From Mesodorylaimus sp. YZB2_4 (taxonomy: Eukaryota > Nematoda > Enoplea > Dorylaimida > Dorylaimidae), in assembly GCA_030248295.1 (NCBI GenBank), contig JASANH010000138.1, forward strand, positions 496,001 through 560,000: 64,000 bases of DNA, written 5' to 3'. This document shows positions 55,775 to 64,000 of this stretch, in pieces; the stretch's first letter is position 1; each line of letters opens with the position of its first letter. The translations under genes were made by a program, and so were the position numbers. Under the pieces are notes generated by a model. That model was not told where the DNA came from. It worked only from the letters and a program-made list of their open reading frames with translations, and searched no databases.

Positions 55775-58133
55775 TTAGGGTAGTGGCATTTGGTCCAGCC
55801 ACGACCAAACGTTTTCCTCGAAGTCAAAGCCGAACTCCGTACCAGGATTGTCAAACGGGCGCACCTTAGCTCGAGCGGGCTCGATTGGTTGGTGGTACTG
55901 TTCTGCGTTTGATTCAGTGAAAACGGGGGTACCCAACGGGCAGTCGTATGGATCTAGGATTTGATCTTGTGCGCGAGGATCGTTCACACGCCTGACATCA
56001 GTATTTGCTGGCATCAGTGGATTTTGAAGAGGAGATTCATAGAATTGCGATGTGAAATCTATGCCATTGTTGGGACACAGGGTAGCAAAATTGGCTGGGC
56101 ACATGGAGGCAAAATAGTTGACGAGGTCCGTGCGGTTAACTGGTTTATCGACACCATAATGGGGCAAAGGTAGGTGTGGGCCTCTGACCTTTTGCCCAGT
56201 GTATGTTTGCGCTGGAGCAGCTGAGGAAATTCCACCCGAGTCTTCTGTGTCCTCGCTTAGATCCTCCTGCTTCACTTCAATCTCGCTGCCATCGGGACTG
56301 TATTTGGTCTCAATGTTGGTGGAGGCAGGACCGGTAAGGATCGCCATCAAATCGCGTACGGCCGATGCTTCGAATTCGGCAACGTCGTCTCGTAGCTTCA
56401 TGCGGATAATTCTGAAAGCAGGTTGTGGCTGGTTAGGCAAACGAGTTCAGAAAGAAAGGCAAGTTGGAAATACCTGAGCCATTCACAGCTAAGGCATGGC
56501 CAAGAGAACCAACGTAAGGCACTCCACTTACCTGTTGATAGACGATAGGCTGGGCACGTTCTGGTCGTTGCAGATTTCATCAGCCAATAAGCGTTTCCTA
56601 ATTTCTAGCGAGTGAATGGATGGACAAGATCGCTTGTACATTCGAACTGCCGCTATCACTTCCGGCAAGGTTTTCTTGGGTTTTGATCCGCCTATACGTC
56701 TCGGCTCAAATGAGCCAGTCGAGCGCCACCTTAAATGCGTGTCCCTGCTCCTGCTGTCTGCAGAATCAGATCTCGATTCACCTACTTGGCAATAATCTTC
56801 GAGACGCAGCCGTGAGATATTTGCAATTGCCGAGATATGTCGCATGCCTTCATACCCGTTTCGGCCATGGCAACGATTTCGCGTCGAATGGACAGTGGTA
56901 GGGGCTTTCCGCTCGTATACATTCCACCCAATTTGTTGACTGACTTTCTTACTGAAACATAAAAGAACCTTATTGGCAGTTTCCAGCCATCTAAAATTCA
57001 TGAAGGCTAAAACATTCCTGACTGTAGGGGTAGTGTCGCGTCGAGCCCATTGTACTCGTATACACCAGGTGCGCGAAAGTTGGCACATAAATGAGTGATG
57101 AGCTTGTACTTTGTTATTTTCAAGCTTTTTAACGTGTCTGCTGGATTGGTGTGCCGCTCGCTGTGCATCCGTCTCAATCATCAGTTCTGGGCTGATATCG
57201 CAACAGGAATTTCTTTTTCAAAACAAGTCCGAAAACTGGTAATCGTGTGCGAAAGAAATCATACCCAGATGCTTTGTGCCCACAGAATGACAAAAGCATG
57301 GCCAAAAGTAGAACAGAAACAATGAACTTTGATTGCATCTGAAAACTTGATTCGAGTAATGACGCGAGCAGCTTTGGCGTGGGGAAGGCTGTTCGCATGG
57401 TGTCGTCATAGTATATCATCGGAACCAGAAAAAGTACTTTTGTCGAGCCTACGATGCATTACGAAAACAAAAATGTCATCTTCGCAATGTCATCTGCCTT
57501 GCACTAACGAGTAGTCATGAGTGCAGCGTGATGAAAGGCGATAGAGCGATTCGCCGCGTTTGGACGTGACGCAGGGCCAAATGGTAACTACTACAGTATA
57601 ACGTTATACGGAGTGGGCGCATGATGGAATGCGCCTTAAAAGCGCTAAGCGGGTGCTAGAAAGAAGAAGTATTTTACTGTAGAACGCATCGCGTCCGCGG
57701 CAGTATTTTGAATGCGCCCCAGAAGAAGAGCTAGCTGCTCTTTCTGACATTCTTTGTAGGGACATTATGCGTTCCTATTCAGATGGCACTGTGTATGCAT
57801 ATTTCCCTATGTGCTAGCTAGGTATAAAGATGACTGCGGAGGGCCTGATGCGCAACAGAAATGCTCACAACATCGGATATAAAGGGGCTGATCTCCCGCG
57901 TTGAATACCAATATCTTATTCCAAGTTCACTTACGCTGTGGTATCTTGACATCGACGTCATCGAAAGTTGGGAAGACAAATACCTGACCCTCGTCATTGG
58001 ATGAAGTTCTGCTACACGACGAGGCAGTGGAGGCGGGAGGCGTGGAGTCAACGCCGTAATTAAGTTGGTCTTCCTCATAATTGCACATCATTCGCTCGAG
58101 CCCATACTTCTGCACACTGATGCCCTCAACCAT
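55775..58133 (-). CDS. PAX: Paired-domain (PAX family) transcription factor without homeodomain
   Basis: Sequence-specific nuclear DNA-binding protein. Minus-strand exons 57935-58133, 56786-56951, 56532-56729 and 55775-56411 give 399 residues. A 66-residue Ser/Thr/acidic leader precedes the paired domain (~68-190). The PAI half reads [17 protein letters not shown], then [17 protein letters not shown]; the linker is [15 protein letters not shown]; the RED half has [20 protein letters not shown] and ends [12 protein letters not shown]. The 210-residue tail is acidic and Pro-rich, with no homeodomain and no octapeptide that I can see. The DNA-specificity triplet is Q, Q, H, a mix of the Pax2/5/8 and Pax6 patterns. 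The beta-turn start and several core positions are divergent, so I do not assign a subclass. Intron 1 is 983 bases. Confidence 0.92.
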
Positions 58134-58184
58134 TGTCTCCCGTGGTGCTGGGCTCAGTTCACAGTGAGACTAACAGCGACAGTT

Positions 58185-58205
58185 CACTCACTCACTCACT
58201 CACTC
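58185..58205. repeat. CACT microsatellite upstream of PAX
   Basis: Five tandem copies of CACT plus one base, about 50 bases upstream of the PAX start codon; on the gene's own strand it reads AGTG. It lies in the likely 5' leader or core promoter. Confidence 0.85.
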
Positions 58206-59804
58206 GCCCGATTCAGGGCCTGCCTTTTATAGATTAGGGAGCATACAATGGAATCAAGAGAAACTAGCCTGCTTTTCTCTCATACTTCATTCCAACTTGG
58301 CTTTGGTGCGCACACGCCGTATCCGTTATACTCTGCTCTCCTTACCATTGTTTATATCTGTATGTGACTTTGAAAGAACTGGGCCGCCATTAGCCCGCGG
58401 TAATCATTTTAAAACCATAACCGGTGGCCGATGCGAGGAAGTGAATACTGTACGCCCAAATAAGGCTTGTTTTAAATGGGAGCACCTTGACTCGATGCGC
58501 TCTTCTTTCAAACATGCTTAGGCAGCACTTATGGTAAACTAAGACACGAGCCATTTTACAACCCTCGTACAATCAATCACGCCCCGCGTGGAGGCGGCGA
58601 GTTTTCTCGCCCTGATTTCGTCCTCGCAGCGTGTCAGGGAAAAGTTGGAAAGTCAAAGTTAATCAGTTTGCTGTAAACCAAAATTGACCCGCCTTGTGCT
58701 ACTTTATTCCTCCAAAACACCATCTTCAGAATTTCCCTTGTCTGGAACGGGATGTGGTGAGGCTGGTAGAAATGTCTGCCCTAATTTAGATCATTGCGCA
58801 CCCTTGATAGTGTGCCACTTTGCATTTGCCATGCACGCACTTAGCAAGTCCGAAACTGGAGATGTAATTATCTACGCTGTGGTCATAATAACCGCAGAAA
58901 GCTCTCTCGAGCAAAACAAGGCTGACGAGGGAAACAATGTGTTTTGAAAGAAATAGATGACGAAGCGGCTTGAAAATGGAACGGTTTCATTATCTCGCCT
59001 GAGCAGAAAAAGAGACAAAGGCAACTTTTTTGGCATTCCTACCGGTTTCTCAAAGTTTTAGTACGGCTGAAAAGAATAAGACGATGAAGAGCGGCCGTTA
59101 TCGAGGACCGGTTTTCCACTTGCCCTTCTTTCAGTCACATGAAAACTGTAGCACTAACGCTGAGGTGTGGAATGGCCCCATTTCTGTCAAATGATTGTTA
59201 AATATTGATAAGACGAAAGAATCTGCTCGCTCAAATTCTTTCCAACGAGTCTAGAATTCGCCCTAAAATGGGCGTGTCAGCACTGCTTTGCCTAAATTCT
59301 CAATAACAGACGGCTAACGCGCGTGATAGGATCACGTGGGCAGTTGTTTGTTGGTTGCTCGAGTCTTGTTTCATGGGTAACGGAGTCCAGAATTGTGCAC
59401 AGGACAATAAACATCCACGACATACATTTCACACGACAAGCGGATGCCAAAACCAGTGCTGCAATCTATGCTTGTACATATGCTGTTGTGGGTGTGACTG
59501 CAGCAGAAGGCACATTGCACTGCACGAGCACAGTGAGTGAGCGGTGACGGTTGGCAGATGGGAACGACGCCATTGCACATTCATCACACCCAGAAACAAT
59601 ACAATTGTGCATTCCCCTGAACGCTATTGGTTGAGCTTGCCAAACAAACAACAGCATCGTTGTTGAGGTCACAGTTCAATGCTCGTACGTGCGAATCATG
59701 AAGAGAAGGAATGTGACAAACAACAAATAACTATCGCTCAAATTCTTCAGGCAAAATTACGAAAACTGGCCTCAGTAAGTAGATGTTCGGTTGGCAGAGA
59801 CCCT

Positions 59805-59822
59805 CCCCCCCCCCCCCCCCCC
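59805..59822 (+). repeat. 18-base C run
   Basis: An uninterrupted run of C in the spacer upstream of PAX. Its length may be uncertain in any assembly. Confidence 0.85.
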
Positions 59823-61054
59823 TCGGCGTCGTTTAAATGCATACCTCTGCGGTCTGTCATCGTTCAATCGCATGATTGCGGAGTGAATGGCAGATTGAGG
59901 AATCGTTCAGTATTTATTGTTGGATCACCAATTCGTGCTAAAAACACAGAGGACTTCTTTATTGCGGAATACTTTCGATCAGTAGGCACTCTAGAGCCAC
60001 ACCACCTCCGCCTACCATCGCGAAGGAAAGAGCAGATGCGCATTGTTTCCAAGCTTTTGTCAGCAAAAAAAAGCTTTTTTGGGGGATGAGCCGTTGATGT
60101 GAACAACGCGCGTGTCACATCTGATCGAGCCACAAGAATCTGACCCAATTTTCTGTATGATTCAGATCGACACGTTTGCCGGAATGAACCACCTCAGGCT
60201 TGGTTTTTTATTACCTAACCAAAACTAGTTCGGATGCAATGTTGTGAGCAGATGCCCCCTCCATTACTTCATCTGCTCTGTCAAATCATTCGTAAAACGA
60301 TTGGAAAAAACACAAATCGTTGGGAACATTATAACTCTAAAAAATGGCAAAAGGAATATCAACATAGTGATTGTCCCATTCTTGGAGGTATTGGCGTCAT
60401 AATGTGACTCATGGCTCGCATATAGGATCCTGCTCCTGACAGGCTCAACTATTTTGCGGACCAAGAGCAGCTGGATTCAGCTCTTTGCCCAATTTTTAGA
60501 CCATTATTTTTCGGTAATAGGTGCTGCTCTTTGAAGTATGCAGTGAGCACTGCGACAAGTTTAGCAAAACGAGACAAGCCAGACACTGATGCACCTGCTG
60601 ACTCCTGATGAAGATCGAGTGATTTGTTGTGCAACTGCATCTGGGCAAGAATTTTTAAAATACATGTATGTCGTCTGGATTTTCTGACGCCTACCTAATG
60701 CGCGATTCCGGGTTGTGCTACGATGCAGAACGAGCAACGCAATTTAAAAAAAAAGAACGAATGCATTAGAAAATGACATGCGGTTGGTGCATGACGTAAT
60801 ATAGGCACTGGTTGGGTATGAACAGGTGACTCAACGTTGGGGACGCAATACTCGTGCAGTAAAGACGTCCGTCTTCGCAAGCAGACTGTGTAACAGAACT
60901 GCAGAGCACTCGCAACGCAAAACGAATAGATGGATTCGGATAAATCGTAAAGTCGGATAAATCGTAAACACGTCCCTAGTAGGTATGTACTCATCAATCC
61001 GCGTTGTCAGTTGGTGAAGTAAAGTTTCTCGAATAACTCCCCGATTTAATAATA

Positions 61055-62467
61055 ATGTCCTCATCGATCGCATCGACTCTCGTGGTCACACTCAAATACG
61101 GCCTAAACATGTTCATTTTTTGCCATATGTATTGTAAGACGAAGCTGCTGATGACGGCGTGGCGTTTTCGCCTCACTGAAGAAGCTGTCTATGGTTTATG
61201 GGCGAGTTGGATGCTGTGGCTCGTTTACCCAACCAGTGCCTACATTATATTATCCTTCCTCGCCTTTTGGCTGGCCGTAATGGTTTTAGAAATCATCGTC
61301 GATGGCATTTACAGCATGGCCAAGCGCCCTCCTTTGAAGTCGCCGGTAGGCACACTGTCGGGCTCGTACTGGGAGGTGGTCGCAGTTGTCCAACCGTCTC
61401 GCCGAGGTTTCTTCGAACATCGATTCTATCCCTGCGTCCTGTGCGATTTCCATCCATTAGACGACCCTTTTTGGTCGAAACATGCATCGATCGTGTATGG
61501 TGTCGAAATTCGAAGGCGGAATATGATTTGGAAGACGATCACAATTTGGCAAATATCCTTGCTAAATGGTGGCCAGAGGCAAGTTCACCAGTTCCATCGA
61601 TTCAATAGCCGTGTCTACAATGGACCGTTCCGGCGTTTGAAGTGGCACCAGTGCAACAGTTTCCAAAGCAAGGGCGTGATATTCGTCTACCACGAGGATT
61701 TCGAAACTGGCGATGTTCTGCTTGTCTACGATGTTCGGTACAAAAAAGAGAGAGCGTACGATTTGAAGTTGCGCTTCAGACGTGGCACCTTGTTCTCCAA
61801 CCCAGCGGCCATAGTATGCGTGAAACGGCTGTTCGGCATTGATGGAACATTGCAAGGGTGGCAGATCCGATGTTTGGGTTGCGCATCAGCGATCGATATT
61901 AGTGGCGGCCACATGATGGACAGAATTCGCCCGTGTCTCGACAACGTGGTCTTTAATCTACGAGACGCGCCCGAACGGGTCAGCCAAGAAGACATTGTGT
62001 TTGGTTCTGATCAAGGTTGGGCCCTGCGTCGCCGTCTAGTTCGCACGTCTCACGGCGCCTTCGGCTTCTTTGACAAGAACATCAACACCGACGATGGCCC
62101 GAGCATGCTATTCGATGTGGCGCAGAAACGATACATCTACGTGGCCGATGTGAACCGCCTCTTAAGATTGGATCGGGCGCTGGCAACCTATTACTTCACA
62201 CCTCCGCCAGCTGCCAGCGTTCGCAATGTGCGAGATTTGTGCGCAGTCGTCTTGAACGATAACGAGTGCATCGACTGGCACCAGGACGGCCAGGTCTTTC
62301 GGTCCGGACTCGCTCCATCGTCGCTGAAGTATTTAGCTGCTAAGACAATGTTTCGTGCCCTTCCAAATCTGCGAAACCGAATCACTTTCGAACAGTTCCA
62401 ACGGCTGACTGGAATCGGAGATATGGACGGCCATTTCGACAAAAATACGAGGAAGTGGATAATATGA
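61055..62467 (+). CDS. Orphan 470-residue protein, hydrophobic N-part and possible SOCS-box-like end
   Basis: Single exon from ATG 61055. Residues ~5-25 and ~45-90 are hydrophobic (WMLWLVYPTSAYIILSFLAF is the strongest), so two or three membrane passes are possible. If translation began at the Met before AKRPPLKSP (~residue 89), the protein would be soluble. The remaining 370 residues are rich in aromatic and Arg residues in a beta-like pattern (SYWEVVAVVQPS, GVIFVYHEDFETGDVLLVYD, KRYIYVADVNRLLRL). Near the end, PSSLKYLAAKTMFRAL followed by ITFEQFQRLTGIG faintly resembles a SOCS box, with Ala where Cys is usual. The family is not recognised. Length and composition argue for a real gene. DDX23 starts 380 bases downstream on the same strand. 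Confidence 0.6.
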   Translation: MSSSIASTLVVTLKYGLNMFIFCHMYCKTKLLMTAWRFRLTEEAVYGLWASWMLWLVYPTSAYIILSFLAFWLAVMVLEIIVDGIYSMAKRPPLKSPVGTLSGSYWEVVAVVQPSRRGFFEHRFYPCVLCDFHPLDDPFWSKHASIVYGVEIRRRNMIWKTITIWQISLLNGGQRQVHQFHRFNSRVYNGPFRRLKWHQCNSFQSKGVIFVYHEDFETGDVLLVYDVRYKKERAYDLKLRFRRGTLFSNPAAIVCVKRLFGIDGTLQGWQIRCLGCASAIDISGGHMMDRIRPCLDNVVFNLRDAPERVSQEDIVFGSDQGWALRRRLVRTSHGAFGFFDKNINTDDGPSMLFDVAQKRYIYVADVNRLLRLDRALATYYFTPPPAASVRNVRDLCAVVLNDNECIDWHQDGQVFRSGLAPSSLKYLAAKTMFRALPNLRNRITFEQFQRLTGIGDMDGHFDKNTRKWII

Positions 62468-62846
62468 TGTATGATATCTAGCGGTTGAGGGTTTGATGAC
62501 TAGAATTGCACTAAACTAGTTTCAATCCGCATATTCTTTTTGAAAAATTTCACGCATCCTACAGTGCTTTTCAAGTTGTGGTAAACAGCCCTGAGTACAA
62601 TTTTGAATTTCCCGCTATGTCTATTCAAGCTTTTTATGACATTCTGTGCGTGTCGTACTGTATTCGCCATGCTTTTCGCCTTTTCGCCGTCGACGCCAGT
62701 CGAATCGTATCTAGCTAGAGAGATATAGATATCTATCTATATCGATAGATATAGTTTTGAACAGAATAAAAACTGACTTCTGATATCGAATTAGGTAAGC
62801 TAATTGCTAACTATATATTTCATCAAGCGATCTTATTTTCTTCATT
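62468..62846 (+). promoter_or_regulatory. Short spacer between orphan gene and DDX23
   Basis: 379 bases. An AT-rich patch of overlapping GATAT/ATATC palindromes lies at 62712-62756, then AATAAA at 62765-62770, the probable polyadenylation signal of the upstream gene. Only 76 bases remain from there to the DDX23 ATG, so the two transcription units are nearly abutting. Confidence 0.45.
62765..62770 (+). terminator. Polyadenylation signal of the 470-residue orphan gene
   Basis: AATAAA about 300 bases after the stop codon and 76 bases before the next start codon. Confidence 0.5.
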
Positions 62847-64000
62847 ATGAGCTCAAATGGAATTCAGCCGTCGCCCGAAAAAGCGTTGGCATGTGAAGTC
62901 GTGGTGAAAGAGGAAAAGTCTTCATCGGGAAAAAAACGTAAACGAAGTCGAAGTCGTTCTACGGAAGATCGCCATCGTAACCGTCGATCGCCCGGTGGCA
63001 GCCATCACAGAACAAGTGATCGGAAGAAACATAAACGATCGGACAAAGAGGACTCTCAGCGGCGAGACGAGAAAACTTCGAAAAGTAAGCATCGTAAAAC
63101 TACGGAGGAAGAGAAACGTCATTTATCTACTGGTAAAAGCAATGATGACCGACACAGATCATCCTCTATCAATGATCGTGGAGCTGATTCGAAAAATAAG
63201 GCATCTTCCGCTGTGAATGCTCTGGAGGACGGAGAAATTGATGACGATGAATTGGCCTCGACCAATGGACAAAAGATCAAGAAAGAGCCATTGTCGCTTG
63301 AAGAACTATTGGCGAAGAAGAAGGCGGAAGCCGAGGAGCAGGCAAAACCGAAATTTCTGTCAAAAGCGGAGAGAGAGGCTTTGGCCCTGAAGCGTCGACA
63401 AGAAGAAGTGGAGGCACAAAGGAAAATAATGGAAGAAGAAAGGAAAAAGAGAATAGATTTTTTTAACAACGGAAAGAAAAAACCGGGTAAGAACTTCTAA
63501 TTTAATTGTTCCCAATTAACTGCTCATTTACATTCTACGGTAACAACCACGAAGTGTGTCTGAATTTGATGTCGCGACAAATGCCAAATTGTAGAGTCTG
63601 TGAATTGGTCATGGCCAATCGGTCAGGTAGGAACGAGCGATCAGAGCGCCCAAACTGTATGTGTACATGGTGAACGGGCAAGCGATCACTTTTCCCCACG
63701 TCGGTCTATTAGTCCGCCAGATATTTCTCCCCTGTGCCAATAGATTGTCATTTTCCTACCCATTAACGCAGTGGCTGGTTGAATGCCGTTCAAACCTTGC
63801 AGAATGTGTTCTATGATCTTGCATTTACTTCGGTTCTTGTTCCGATATCAAATTTAAACACACTTCGTAAAAAGTCGTGTTTTTTGTCACGATTAAGATT
63901 CATAGTCTTGTTGCATTTTAGACGACGATCGGGAAGAACGGGACAGACGGGAACGAAGAGAAAGGCGTGAAAGAGAAGAGCGCGAACGAGAAAGAGAGAG
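62847..64000 (+). CDS. DDX23: DDX23/PRP28 spliceosomal DEAD-box helicase, 3' partial
   Basis: PRP28/DDX23 is the U5 snRNP helicase that displaces U1 from the 5' splice site. Only the N-terminal region is inside the window: exon 62847-63486 and the start of an exon at 63922, joined through a 435-base intron. The protein begins with an Arg/Ser/Lys-rich RS-like region. It then carries the diagnostic block EPLSLEELLAKKKAEAEEQ and KPKFLSKAEREALALKRRQ, almost collinear with animal DDX23, followed by an Arg/Glu repeat that runs to the window edge. The helicase core lies to the right of the window. If the intron at 63487 is not spliced, the frame stops at 63500. Confidence 0.93.

Larger units (their letters stand above)
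58134..61054. other. Gene-poor region upstream of PAX
   Basis: About 2.9 kb. It holds the PAX promoter with a CACT microsatellite at 58185-58205 and an 18-base C run at 59805-59822. An open stretch at 59679-60089 translates through the C run as poly-Pro and looks accidental. I found no domain, RNA gene or transposon end. Confidence 0.45.

Noticed and set aside
59679-60089. 136-residue open frame upstream of PAX
   Set aside because: It runs through the C run as poly-Pro, has mixed composition and no domain or splice support.
61198-61608. 136-residue frame inside the 470-residue orphan gene
   Set aside because: Shadow of the longer frame; Arg/Pro-rich and without support.

Overview
The window is animal nuclear DNA. 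It has spliced genes on both strands, GT-AG introns mostly 50-65 bases long, and very compact spacing. The organism looks like a small-genome ecdysozoan, and my best guess is a tardigrade. The reasons are the very short introns, a cuticlin-like ZP protein, and an intact P2X receptor, a family absent from Drosophila and C. elegans but reported in tardigrades. This is inference; no sequence here proves the species.

Layout. 1-10182 (+): most of a Domino/EP400 SWR1-class chromatin remodeller, with its 5' end outside the window. 10360-11198 (-): RidA deaminase. 11614-12481 (+): INO80E, a subunit of the INO80 remodeller. 12640-15818 (-): phosphoglucomutase PGM2. 16116-17808 (+): orphan protein with a C-terminal membrane segment. 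20212-22438 (+): ZP-domain membrane protein. 22739-26520 (-): mRNA export factor Gle1, with a small TA-flanked MITE in one intron. 26584-27351: a larger MITE with ~140-base inverted ends and, inserted at its edge, a perfect 44-base palindrome with 8-base target duplications. 27630-28268 (-): four-pass membrane protein. 29163-30387 (+): Cys-rich single-pass protein. 31215-35181 (-): P2X channel. 38887-41440 (+): SLC22 transporter. 42245-43174 (-): orphan single-pass protein. 43913-46713 (+): zinc transporter SLC30A9/ZnT9. 48177-49515 (+): orphan type I membrane protein. 52856-54046 (-): dopamine D1-like amine receptor with DRL in place of DRY. 55775-58133 (-): paired-domain transcription factor. 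61055-62467 (+): orphan 470-residue protein. 62847-64000 (+): N-terminus of the spliceosomal helicase DDX23/PRP28, cut by the window end.

The exon models for RidA, INO80E, PGM2, the 419-residue orphan, Gle1, P2X, SLC22, SLC30A9, PAX and Domino were built by hand. Each keeps an open frame end to end, with lengths that are multiples of three (for Domino, from the window edge). No operon-like organisation is visible. Neighbours are mostly divergent or convergent pairs with 150-450 bases between them (RidA/INO80E and PGM2/orphan diverge; Domino/RidA, INO80E/PGM2 and ZP/Gle1 converge). Functionally the window is a mix: chromatin (Domino, INO80E), RNA handling (Gle1, DDX23), metabolism (PGM2, RidA), signalling and transport (P2X, amine GPCR, SLC22, ZnT9) and development (PAX).

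I found no multi-gene undescribed system. The least ordinary items are the palindrome insertion, a possible DomB-like short isoform of Domino with an intronic hairpin, ultra-short introns (a 35-base GC-AG intron and a 39-base in-frame intron), the alternative tail of the ZP protein, the altered DRY motif, and a PAX protein with a hybrid set of DNA-specificity residues.
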